DNA of 15,882 nt from WLND01 sp040398845 (GTDB lineage: Bacteria; Actinomycetota; Actinomycetes; S36-B12). The stretch lies in assembly GCA_040398845.1 (NCBI GenBank), contig JBBATH010000025.1:1-15882 (forward strand). The letters are read 5' to 3'. The translations under genes and the position numbers were made by a program. This document shows positions 8,046-14,449 of the stretch, piece after piece; the stretch's first letter is position 1; each line of letters begins with the position of its first letter. Below the pieces are notes generated by a model. The model did not search any database. It was given only the letters and a program-made list of their open reading frames with translations, and was not told where the DNA came from.

Positions 8046-8325
8046 AACGGGTCTATGTCCGCATCGGCAAGTACCCGGATTTCAAAGCTTCCGTCAGGGA
8101 ACCAGTAATGCCTTAAGCAGGTTCGTACACTCTCGGAAAGGTCATCTGGACGCTCGTGATTTCACTAATGCGCCGATCGGCTCTTCACCCTCAAACCAAC
8201 CGACTTGTACTCCGTCCAACGGTCTTCTGCGCTTGGGAATGCCCCCGCATTGATTTCCATTGCTGAGCCGTAAGGACTCATCTTCGAGGGAATGATATCC
8301 GTCATACCGAAGTCCTCCCGAGGTC

Positions 8326-8361
8326 TTGGCATGAGTATTACGATTCAGGTAACCTATTGAT
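8326..8361 (+). promoter_or_regulatory. Promoter for higB-higA-like operon, leaderless
   Basis: TTGGCA (8326-8331) and TAACCT (8350-8355) are separated by 18 bp, and the ATG at 8362 is 7 nt past the -10. Together with the lack of a ribosome binding site before that ATG, this suggests the transcript begins at the start codon. Confidence 0.45.
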
Positions 8362-8703
8362 ATGGAGGTGCGCTTCGCTACGCGTGATCTCGAGCGGATG
8401 TGCACCGGGGCACGTCGGATGCAGGTTGCGCTTGGAGTGAACGTCGCGAAGAAGCTCAAACTCAGGATGGCTGAGCTCACTTATGTCGAGGAGATGGCTG
8501 ATCTTCTTGGGGGACCAGGCAGATGGGAAGAGCTAAAGGCCGACCGGGCAGGACAGTGGTCGGCGAGATTGACAGGAAACTGGCGGCTCATCGTCCAGCC
8601 CGAGGAAGGCGACGAGGTGACTGTCCTCGTTGTCGAGATCATCGACTATCACTCGGTCAGTCTTGTAGGAGAGAAAGGAGTAGACCATGACCACGACTCT
8701 TGA
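8362..8703 (+). CDS. higB: HigB-family toxin (RelE superfamily)
   Basis: This 113-aa protein shows the HigB ('plasmid maintenance system killer') pattern: an N-terminal strand (MEVRFATRDLERM), a helical hairpin with LKLRMAEL, then GGPGRWEELKADRAGQWSAR, the core strand TGNWRLIVQP and the closing VVEIIDYHS. HigB toxins are ribosome-associated RNases that cut mRNA during translation and are blocked by HigA. The length matches the family (about 90-115 aa) and no lesion is visible. It starts 7 nt after a promoter -10 and overlaps the next gene by 17 nt. The toxin-first order is the hallmark of higBA loci. Confidence 0.82.
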   Translation: MEVRFATRDLERMCTGARRMQVALGVNVAKKLKLRMAELTYVEEMADLLGGPGRWEELKADRAGQWSARLTGNWRLIVQPEEGDEVTVLVVEIIDYHSVSLVGEKGVDHDHDS

Positions 8704-9751
8704 CCACGTCGTCACCACCGGTGATTTCATCGCAGAGTGGATGGAGGACGAGGGGCTCAACGCTGCCGAACTAGCGCGCCGGCTCGGTGTCACTTCTAAG
8801 CATGTGAGTGAGTTGCTCAGCGGCAAGGCCCCGTTGTCGCATCAACTGGCCTTGGCACTGGAGCGGGTGACCGCCGTCCCGGCCCGTCTATGGAATCTGT
8901 ACGAGGTCGGGTACCGAAGTGAACTCGCGCGTGAAGCAGCCAATGACGATCTTGCCGGCCAATACGAGCAGGCAAAGGAGTTTCCACTCGCTTACTTGCG
9001 CAAGTACGGCATTCTGACTGTGCCCGCGCAGGACCGCGCGGGCACAGTCGGACAATTGCTCGGCGTTCTCGGCGTTGCGAGTTGCGAGGCTTTCTGGGCG
9101 ACGTGGTCTCACGGAAGCGTTGCCTACCGTCGATCGGCAGTCGGCCGTACGGACGCCCCGTCACTTGCCGTGTGGCTCGCGCTAGCTGAGCGGCATCATG
9201 ACGGACTGCGCGACGTCCCTGAGTTCGATCGATCCCGATTGGAGTCGGTCATCCCACTGTTGCGCAATCTCACGAGCGGTGAACCGATGGCCGCGATTCA
9301 CGAATCAGAGGCCAAGCTCCGGGATGCCGGCGTCGTGCTCTGCTTCATTCCACCCGTGCCGGGGTTGGGGATCCACGGCGCCACGCGGTGGCTCAACGGA
9401 ACACCTGTTATCCAACTTTCCTTGCTCTGGAAGAGCGACGACCAACTCTGGTTCACGCTTTTTCACGAGATTGGTCATGTCCTGCTTCACGGGGACAAGT
9501 CGCTGTACCTCAACGGAGAGAAGAGCGTCGCCGAAGATGAGGCGGATGCTTACGCCTCGGAGGTGCTCATCCCTCGTCAGTATCAGCATCGGTTGCCTAG
9601 GACGCGTGACATTGCGGCTGTGAATGAATTGGCCGGCGAGCTCGGAATTGGGCCGAGCATTGTTCTTGGCCGCGCGCAGCGAGAAACAAGAGATTTCGCA
9701 TGGGGTCATAGCCTGAGGCGGAAGTTCGTGTGGGGCGCGAAGACGGCGTAG
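8687..9751 (+). CDS. XRE antitoxin (HigA-type) fused to ImmA/IrrE metallopeptidase
   Basis: This 354-aa fusion starts at ATG 8687, with AAAGGAG (8674-8680) 6 nt upstream inside higB. Residues about 10-60 are an XRE/Cro helix-turn-helix (LNAAELARRLGVTSKHVSEL, then LSGKAPLSHQLALALERV), as in HigA. The C-terminal part is a COG2856 (ImmA/IrrE) zinc peptidase: HEIGH at 260-264 supplies two zinc ligands and the catalytic Glu, and a Glu in EDEADAYASEVLIP (283-296) is the likely third ligand. ImmA and IrrE cleave repressors such as ImmR and DdrO, so this antitoxin could process itself or a partner repressor when induced. Classic HigA is only about 100 aa, so the 250-residue extension is notable. It probably also represses the 8326-8355 promoter. 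The domain calls are firm; the regulatory idea is inference. Confidence 0.82.
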   Translation: MTTTLDHVVTTGDFIAEWMEDEGLNAAELARRLGVTSKHVSELLSGKAPLSHQLALALERVTAVPARLWNLYEVGYRSELAREAANDDLAGQYEQAKEFPLAYLRKYGILTVPAQDRAGTVGQLLGVLGVASCEAFWATWSHGSVAYRRSAVGRTDAPSLAVWLALAERHHDGLRDVPEFDRSRLESVIPLLRNLTSGEPMAAIHESEAKLRDAGVVLCFIPPVPGLGIHGATRWLNGTPVIQLSLLWKSDDQLWFTLFHEIGHVLLHGDKSLYLNGEKSVAEDEADAYASEVLIPRQYQHRLPRTRDIAAVNELAGELGIGPSIVLGRAQRETRDFAWGHSLRRKFVWGAKTA

Positions 9752-9755
9752 TCCT

Positions 9756-9771
9756 GAATTGAACGTGCGCG
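9756..9771 (+). repeat. 16-bp motif after the HigA-type antitoxin stop (copy 2)
   Basis: GAATTGAACGTGCGCG matches 7715-7730 at 15 of 16 positions and sits 5 nt after the stop at 9749-9751. It runs into an imperfect GC-rich dyad (GTGCG...GGG against CCCGCAC, 9765-9788). Confidence 0.4.
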
Positions 9772-9784
9772 GGGTTGCAGGCCC

Positions 9785-9801
9785 GCACTCCAGGTGAGTG
9801 C
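9785..9801 (+). promoter_or_regulatory. Small dyad before the antitoxin-like gene
   Basis: GCACTC (9785-9790) and GAGTGC (9796-9801) pair around CAGGT, just upstream of the AAGGGGG ribosome binding site. It could be a repressor half-site pair or an RNA hairpin masking initiation; nothing decides between them. Confidence 0.25.
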
Positions 9802-9817
9802 CAAAGGGGGTGCAGAA

Positions 9818-10000
9818 ATGGTCATGTGCGAGGGCAGTTTGCAGGGCAGGCAATCCGAAGAGATCGTCCCGATCAGGGCGGAGCGTTGGACGACCTGGGA
9901 GCGGATCCGTGAGGTGTTCGAGAGCCCGACCGATCCCGGTTGGGATGCCGAGCGCCGCGAGGTTGGAGCTTCGGGTCTTTCTGATCCCTGGTCGCGTTGA
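9818..10000 (+). CDS. Small antitoxin-like protein upstream of VapC fragment
   Basis: This 60-aa protein starts at ATG 9818, with AAGGGGG (9804-9810) 7 nt upstream; GTG 9794 is in frame but lies in a dyad and lacks a ribosome binding site. The C-terminal part (TTWERIREVFESPTDPGWDA, ending SGLSDPWSR) resembles the toxin-wrapping tail of VapB-like antitoxins. The N-terminus shows no DNA-binding domain, so a 5' truncation is possible. The stop overlaps the VapC start (TGATG), the coupling expected in a vapBC pair. The call rests mainly on that context. Confidence 0.5.
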   Translation: MVMCEGSLQGRQSEEIVPIRAERWTTWERIREVFESPTDPGWDAERREVGASGLSDPWSR

Positions 10001-10200
10001 TGCTGTCGGTTCTGGACACGAGCATCCTGATGGCGCAGGCGGCAGTTCCGGTCGAAGGAGACATTGCGATCAGTATCGTGTCCATCGCCGAGTTGCAGTT
10101 CGGTCTCCTGATTGCTCCGGACGATGAGCGTCGAGCGCGTCAGCTCGCTCGGCTGAGCGCGATCCTCCGCAGTTTCGAGCCGCTCCCCGCTACTGGATAG
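10000..10200 (+). pseudogene. Truncated VapC-like PIN-domain toxin
   Basis: The N-terminal half of a PIN-domain RNase is visible over 66 aa: LSVLDTSILMA holds the first catalytic Asp, IVSIAELQFGLL holds the conserved Glu, and the following helices end in LRSFEPLP. VapC proteins are about 130 aa and need further carboxylates in the second half, which is missing: a TAG follows, and no other frame resumes the domain. Truncated this way it should be inactive. The break falls a few bases before a strong inverted repeat (10205-10243), suggesting a rearrangement end point. Confidence 0.72.
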
Positions 10201-10204
10201 TTCG

Positions 10205-10243
10205 CCGACCGTGCAGTCATGATCTGGATGACTGCCCGGTCGG
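10205..10243. repeat. Inverted repeat, 16-bp arms with one mismatch, 7-nt loop
   Basis: CCGACCGTGCAGTCAT (10205-10220) and ATGACTGCCCGGTCGG (10228-10243) pair at 15 of 16 positions around GATCTGG. It lies just after the VapC truncation and over the possible start of the orphan HigA frame. It may be a terminator-like hairpin, an operator or a scar of a mobile element. Confidence 0.7.
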
Positions 10244-10611
10244 TCTCGTCGTTCGTCGGACGAGTTCGCGTCGAGGTCCGTCCACGTTCGTCGTCGGACG
10301 GCTCGCCAGTCGCCGGGATCTACGCGCAGAAACTGCCGGGGGAGCTGCTGTGGGAGGAGTTCATGTCGCCTATGGGCTTGATCCGGTATCGCCTGGCCAA
10401 GGAGATCGGCGTACCGGTTCCTCTCATCGGCGACATCGTCCGCGGCAGGCGCTTGATCACTGCGGATACCGACTTGAGGCTCTGCCGGTTCTTCGGGCTC
10501 TCCGACGGGTACTGGCTGCGCGCGCAGGTTGTGTACGACAGCGAGGTTGCCCGGTGTGAACATGTTTCGTGCATTCATAAACTGCGAGGGTCGGGCGCCA
10601 CGCCCATGTGA
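10219..10611 (+). CDS. higA: Orphan HigA-type HTH antitoxin
   Basis: The core is a clear HigA: PGELLWEEFMSPMG, then YRLAKEIGVPVPLIGDIVRG, then RRLITADTDLRLCRFFGLSD and YWLRAQ. These match the family's PGExLxEEF, the helix-turn-helix and the ITADTxLRL signature. The first 35 residues from ATG 10219 (arginine- and serine-rich) do not look like HigA, and no start codon lies just before PGELL, so the native 5' end was probably replaced. The final 20 residues after YDSEVAR also look foreign. No higB lies upstream; the VapC fragment does. It may be an antitoxin remnant, or still act as a repressor. Confidence 0.68.
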   Translation: MIWMTARSVSSFVGRVRVEVRPRSSSDGSPVAGIYAQKLPGELLWEEFMSPMGLIRYRLAKEIGVPVPLIGDIVRGRRLITADTDLRLCRFFGLSDGYWLRAQVVYDSEVARCEHVSCIHKLRGSGATPM

Positions 10612-10639
10612 GGACGCGACCGGCCCCCACGGACAGGCA

Positions 10640-10850
10640 GTTGGGGTGGCAGCACTGGCGTGACACTTCCGGGACGTTGCAGTAGGCCTTGACGGAGATC
10701 CCGGCGTCGACAAGGGTGTCGATCACCGGGTGGATCCTTTTGGATGCGGGGCCCGTACTGCCCGGCAGCACGTGAGCTCGCCGCAGGATCTCCGCTGGCT
10801 TCCATGACTGTTGGCGTGTCGATGAGCGAGTCCACCAGAGCAGGCGCTTG
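10640..10850 (-). mobile_element. IS3-family transposase remnant
   Basis: One minus-strand frame reads AEILRRAHVLPG and then KRIHPVIDTLVDAG followed by ISVKAYCNVPEVSRQ. This resembles the junction of an IS3-family OrfA (which ends near LRRA...VLPK) and the start of OrfB (KRIYPVIxELxxxGxPVxxxCRVLxVSRQxYYRW). The catalytic DDE part is absent, the flanks show frame breaks, and no terminal repeats are evident. It is therefore a decayed fragment showing past insertion in this accessory segment. Recognition is from the motif only. Confidence 0.5.
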
Positions 10851-11047
10851 GCGAACAGGCAGACGAGTCGCGGGTATGCGAGGAATGAGCATCTCAGACC
10901 CTCGGTGACCGGCTCCCAGCCGGCGCCCACGGTCCGGATGGCGTGTTCGGCACCCTCCGGTCACGGATCCTTTGGTAACGATTCGGACTCAGATGGCGCA
11001 ATTCGTGGACAAGGATCTCGGTGGCTTCGATCATATAGTTAATTAAA
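10851..11047. other. Non-coding stretch before the import operon
   Basis: I see no supported gene. A plus-strand piece (about 10960-11044) reads VTDPLVTIRTQMAQFVDKDL and ends at a TAA just before an AT-rich block; it could be the tail of a lost gene, but I cannot assign it. The block at 11031-11053 is the most AT-rich stretch of the window. Confidence 0.35.
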
Positions 11048-11053
11048 TAAAAT
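11048..11053 (+). promoter_or_regulatory. Candidate -10 box of the hydrolase/ABC operon
   Basis: TAAAAT at 11048-11053 lies in an AT-rich block about 60 nt before the hydrolase start. TTCGAT (11026-11031) is a poor -35 at 16-bp spacing. An imperfect dyad follows at 11053-11078 (TGAC...GTCA with inner TGG...CCA) and might be an operator. Confidence 0.35.
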
Positions 11054-11112
11054 GACGTTGTGGCAGGTTCCACCGTCACACGCACGCAGCCAACACCACT
11101 GGAGGTGCCCAA

Positions 11113-12042
11113 ATGCGCGACTTTGCGGTGCACGATGTTCCGGGTCCGAAGCGAAATCACCTCGGATACGGACGGAACGTCCCGAAAGTTTTCTGGCCCA
11201 ACGGCGAACGGGTGGCGGTCAGGCTGATCGTCAACTGGGAGGAGGGCTCCGAGTACGCCATGGCATACGGCGATCAGCGCAACGAGGGCCTTGCGGAAAT
11301 CAACTACAGCATGGGCCCGGAGTTTCGCGACCAGTGCGTCGAGTCGGTCTACGAGTACGGCAGCCGTGCCGGAATCTGGCGACTCCAGCGGATGTTCGAC
11401 GCCGCAGGCGTCAAGTGCACCTTCTTCGGCGCGGCCATCACCTTCCAGCGAGCCCCTGAAGTATCCGCTTGGGTCCGCGAGGCCGGGCACGAACCCTGCA
11501 GCCACGGCTACCGGTGGGAGGAGGCATGGCTTCTCAATCGCGACGAGGAACGCGACCACATCAACGAGGCTGTCCGCATCATCGAGGAGGCAACAGGTCA
11601 GCGCCCCCGAGGCTGGTACTGCCGCTACGGCCCGAGCGTCAACACCCGGGAGCTCGTGGTCGAAGAGGGCGGGTTCACCTACGACTCCGATGCCTAAAAC
11701 GACGACCTCCCGTACTTCACCGAGGTGAAGGGCAAGCAGCACCTCGTTCTTCCCTACACGCTGACGAACAACGATGCGGCATTCATCCTCGGAAACTCCG
11801 CGAACGCAAACGACTTCTTCAACCTGCTCAAGGGAGCCTTCGACTACCTGTGGGACGAGGGAGCGACGCACCCTCGCATGATGTCCGTGGGGCTCCACTC
11901 GCGTTGGATCGGCCAGCCTGCTCGCGCCGCCGGCCTGCGCGACTTCATCGACTACGTGCAGAACAAGGGCGACGCCTGGATCGCGCGGCGTATCGACATC
12001 GCTGATCACTGGTTGGCGCATCACGACGAATTCGCGATCTGA
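11113..12042 (+). pseudogene. PuuE-like allantoinase/polysaccharide deacetylase-fold hydrolase with internal stop
   Basis: The gene has 309 sense-frame codons interrupted by TAA at codon 195 (11695-11697). The ATG at 11113 has GGAGG (11101-11105) 7 nt upstream. Features of the PuuE branch of the NodB/polysaccharide deacetylase fold are GYGRNVPKVFWPNGERVAV near residue 18, NWEEGSE (41-47), SHGYRWEE (130-137), RGWYCRYGPSVNTRELVVEE and YDSDA. The stop replaces the Tyr codon expected in YDSDAYNDDLPYF, since TAC to TAA is one change and reading continues as NDDLPYFTEV to a normal C-terminus at 12042. PuuE opens the allantoin ring without the metal site of classical allantoinases; relatives act on other cyclic amides. 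It sits 8 nt from the permease gene, so the product may process the imported compound. As written it yields an inactive fragment, unless the stop is a base error. Confidence 0.8.
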
Positions 12043-12050
12043 GCGGTGGC

Positions 12051-13076
12051 GTGGTGACCCAGGGCCTAGGCAGTGAGACGCAAGTGGCGGCAGATTCGGT
12101 GCCGGCGCCGGTGCGACGCGATCGTCGAAGCATGACCTCGTGGCTTAACCGCTACGCCCTCGTCCTCATCTGGATTGCACTTGCAGTGGTTCTCTCCATC
12201 GCGTCGCCGGACCGGTTCCTGCAGCCGATCACGTTCAGCACGATCTTCGGAACTCAGTCCGTCCTCGTCATCCTGACACTCGCTCTGCTCCTGCCGCTTT
12301 CTGTCGGCGACTTCGACCTGAGCGTGGCCAACATGATGGGGATGTCGGCCACCTTGATGGTCGTCCTGAACGGGGACAAATTCGGCCTGCCCCTGTGGGT
12401 TGCCATGATCGCGGCGATCTCCGCCGGGCTTCTCGTGGGCGTGTTCAATGCCTACCTCGTCGTGAAAGTGGGAGTTGATGCGATCGTCGCGACCCTTGGC
12501 ATGGCGACGCTGCTGCTCGGTTTGTCGAACTGGGTAAGCGGATCCATCATCCAGACAGGTATCTCCAAGCTCCTGTCGAATGCGGTCAATGGCCGCATGC
12601 TGGGGCTTCCGCTTTCGTTCTGGTACGGAATGCTCCTTGCGGCGCTCCTCTGGTTCATCCTGTCCTTCCGACCCCTGGGTCGCAGGATCGCCTTCGTCGG
12701 ACAGAACCGAGAGATGGCGAGGCTGAGTGGAGTTCGAGTGGATCGAATCCGCTTCTTCGGTTTCATGGGTGCCGGGCTGCTCGCGTCGCTGGCGGGCATC
12801 ATGATGGCTGGCCAGCTCGGGGCATTCCAAGCGAGCTCCGCTACCTCGTACCTGCTGCCGACATTCGCAGCGGCGTTCCTGGGAACGACCGTCATTGTTC
12901 CCGGCCGTTTCAATCCATGGGGATCGGTTGTTGCGATCTTCTTCTTGATAACGGGGATCACAGGCTTGAACCTTCTCGGGCTGACCGGGTGGATTCAGGA
13001 TGCGTTCTACGGGGCGGCGCTCATCATCGCCGTCACGCTTTCCACCCTGGTGAGGCGAAGGGTCAAGCCCGAATAG
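12051..13076 (+). CDS. RbsC-like ABC transporter permease (CUT2 family)
   Basis: This integral membrane subunit of a carbohydrate-uptake-2 type ABC importer has 341 aa from GTG 12051; GTG 12054 is an equal alternative, and the ribosome binding site (GAGCGG, 12041-12046) is modest. After a 34-residue cytoplasmic N-terminus there are many hydrophobic helices, beginning YALVLIWIALAVVLSIA. The diagnostic CUT2 segment is LPLSVGDFDLSVANMMG, corresponding to GGIDLSVG in RbsC. The late GRRIAFVGQNREMARLSGVR loop is the expected contact with the ATPase. Length and topology match RbsC and its relatives (about 320-340 aa), and no lesion is seen. It follows the hydrolase stop by 8 nt, so the two are cotranscribed. 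Confidence 0.88.
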   Translation: MVTQGLGSETQVAADSVPAPVRRDRRSMTSWLNRYALVLIWIALAVVLSIASPDRFLQPITFSTIFGTQSVLVILTLALLLPLSVGDFDLSVANMMGMSATLMVVLNGDKFGLPLWVAMIAAISAGLLVGVFNAYLVVKVGVDAIVATLGMATLLLGLSNWVSGSIIQTGISKLLSNAVNGRMLGLPLSFWYGMLLAALLWFILSFRPLGRRIAFVGQNREMARLSGVRVDRIRFFGFMGAGLLASLAGIMMAGQLGAFQASSATSYLLPTFAAAFLGTTVIVPGRFNPWGSVVAIFFLITGITGLNLLGLTGWIQDAFYGAALIIAVTLSTLVRRRVKPE

Positions 13077-13148
13077 TCGATCGGGAGCCACTCCAGATGT
13101 AGTCGATCGTAACAAACCCATTGGTAGCAAGGTGATTAGGGAGAAAGC

Positions 13149-14323
13149 ATGGAGCTCGTACGTACGAAAATCGGGATGATCGCTGTCGGCATCGTTGCCG
13201 GCGGCATCGCCCTCAGTGGATGCAGTTCATCCGACACGTCCTCCGGGGCTGCGTCAGCGGCGCCCGCTGCGTCAACTGCAGCGTCGGCCGGCACCTCGGC
13301 GGCTGAGGAGCCCACGGCCGACATTGCGGGCGCTGAGGCGGCGCTTGCCGAGTACAGCGGCCCCGCGACATGGACGGAGCCAGGCCCCGCATTCGATATC
13401 TCGGGAGCCAAGGGCAAGAGCGTCGTCTACATCCCGTTGGATAACAGCATCCCGATCTTCACCGTCATCTACGGTGAGATGGAGAAGGCGCTCAAAGAGG
13501 CCGGCGCCGTGCCATCGTTGTGCGACGGCCAGGGAAACCCAACCCAGTGGGCGGCCTGCATCTCGGATGCAGCCGGTCGCGGGGCATCTGTGATCATCCT
13601 CGACTCGATCCCGGTCGCCAGCGTTGCTGAGGCAGCCAAGGCGGCTCAGGAGGCAGGCGTCAAGATCATTGATGGTAACAACGGAGACCCGGAGATCGTC
13701 CCCGAGGGCACCGATGCGCGCGTCTCGTTCCAGTACAGCCTCTCGGGCCGCCTCGTGTCCGACTGGATCATCACTGATTCGGCTGGCGATGCGAACGTTC
13801 TCATCATCCAGTCGCCGGAATCGGGCAATGTCCCCGACCTCGTCGGCAAGGGATATGCGGCAGAGCTCGCGGCGAAGTGCCCGAGTTGCAAGGTGCAGAT
13901 CGCTGACGTCGCCATCGCGGACTGGGCAACCAAGCTCCAGCCCACGGTGCAGGCAGCGCTCGCGGCCGACCCGTCTATCAACTACATCATCCCGATTTAC
14001 GACGGTATGTCCACCTATGTCGTCCCGGCGATCGCTGCCGCGGGCGCATCGGATCGAGTCAAGGTCGCGACGTTCAACGCCAACCTCGACCCGATGAAGA
14101 AGATGGCAGCCACAACGCCTACGAGGGCTGGGCATACGCAGATCAGAGCCTTCGCCTGATCACCGGAAACGCTCCATCGGCGAACGAGAATGTGCCGGCG
14201 CGCGTCTTCACGCGTAACAACGTTGGCGAGCTCCAGCTCACCCCCGAGGCTGAGCGCAGCGGGGAATGGTACGGAGACAACACGTACCAGCAGAAGTACA
14301 AGGAACTGTGGGGACTGAAGTAG
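13149..14323 (+). pseudogene. Lipoprotein sugar-type ABC substrate-binding protein, frameshifted near the 3' end
   Basis: This is a periplasmic-binding-protein-like (RbsB/LacI fold) lipoprotein. The ATG at 13149 has GGGAG (13139-13143) 5 nt upstream. The signal peptide ends in the lipobox LSGC (22-25), so Cys25 would be lipidated and the protein anchored outside the membrane. A Ser/Ala-rich linker follows, then the binding fold (GKSVVYIPLDNSIPIFTVIY, NPTQWAACISDAAGRGASVI, VKIIDGNNGDP). The frame stops at 14159, but the protein clearly continues one phase over from about 14111 (HNAYEGWAYADQSLRLITGN to KYKELWGLK, stop TAG 14321-14323). One base is missing around 14100-14112; restored, the protein would be about 391 aa. 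The break removes part of the C-terminal lobe, so the given gene should not bind ligand, unless it is a sequencing indel. Confidence 0.82.
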
Positions 14324-14338
14324 GAGAACCCACGCGGA

Positions 14339-14367
14339 CCCGGCGCGCCTGTGAAAGGCGCGCCGGG
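14339..14367 (+). promoter_or_regulatory. Perfect 11-bp hairpin between binding-protein and ATPase genes
   Basis: CCCGGCGCGCC (14339-14349) and GGCGCGCCGGG (14357-14367) pair perfectly around a 7-nt loop, 16 nt after the binding-protein stop. No T-run follows. Hairpins of this kind in ABC importer operons commonly protect the binding-protein mRNA or attenuate downstream expression. A weaker stem (GGAACC/GGTTCC, 14371-14387) follows directly. Confidence 0.6.
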
Positions 14368-14449
14368 CCCGGAACCCGGGCGGTTCCTCAAGATGGCCGC
14401 ACTCGTCCAGCGAACTTCGTGCCCGACACATCAGATTGGAGGGGTGAGG

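Larger units (their letters stand above)
7713..8325. other. About 610 bp without a recognisable gene
   Basis: Open frames occur on both strands, but none has consistent codon bias or a motif I recognise. It contains a 16-bp motif shared with 9756-9771, a 9-bp stem hairpin (7747-7782) and a short tandem repeat (8022-8045). From about 8110 the sequence is less GC-rich than its neighbours. A minus-strand stretch near 8150-8270 reads PLDGVQVGWFEGEEPIGALV and looks protein-like, but I cannot assign it. The region may be remains of a lost gene or module. Confidence 0.4.

Noticed and set aside
8040..8110. Integrase N-terminal fragment (reads RVYVRIGKYPDF)
   Set aside because: Only about ten residues resemble the integrase pattern and stops follow closely; too short to support.
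10952..11036. Minus-strand peptide with an HExxH-like motif (ILVHELRHL)
   Set aside because: The frame loses coding character within 30 residues and no metallopeptidase context follows; probably chance.
12066..13130. Minus-strand 354-codon frame opposite the permease
   Set aside because: Its translation is highly charged low-complexity sequence, the expected complement of hydrophobic permease helices.
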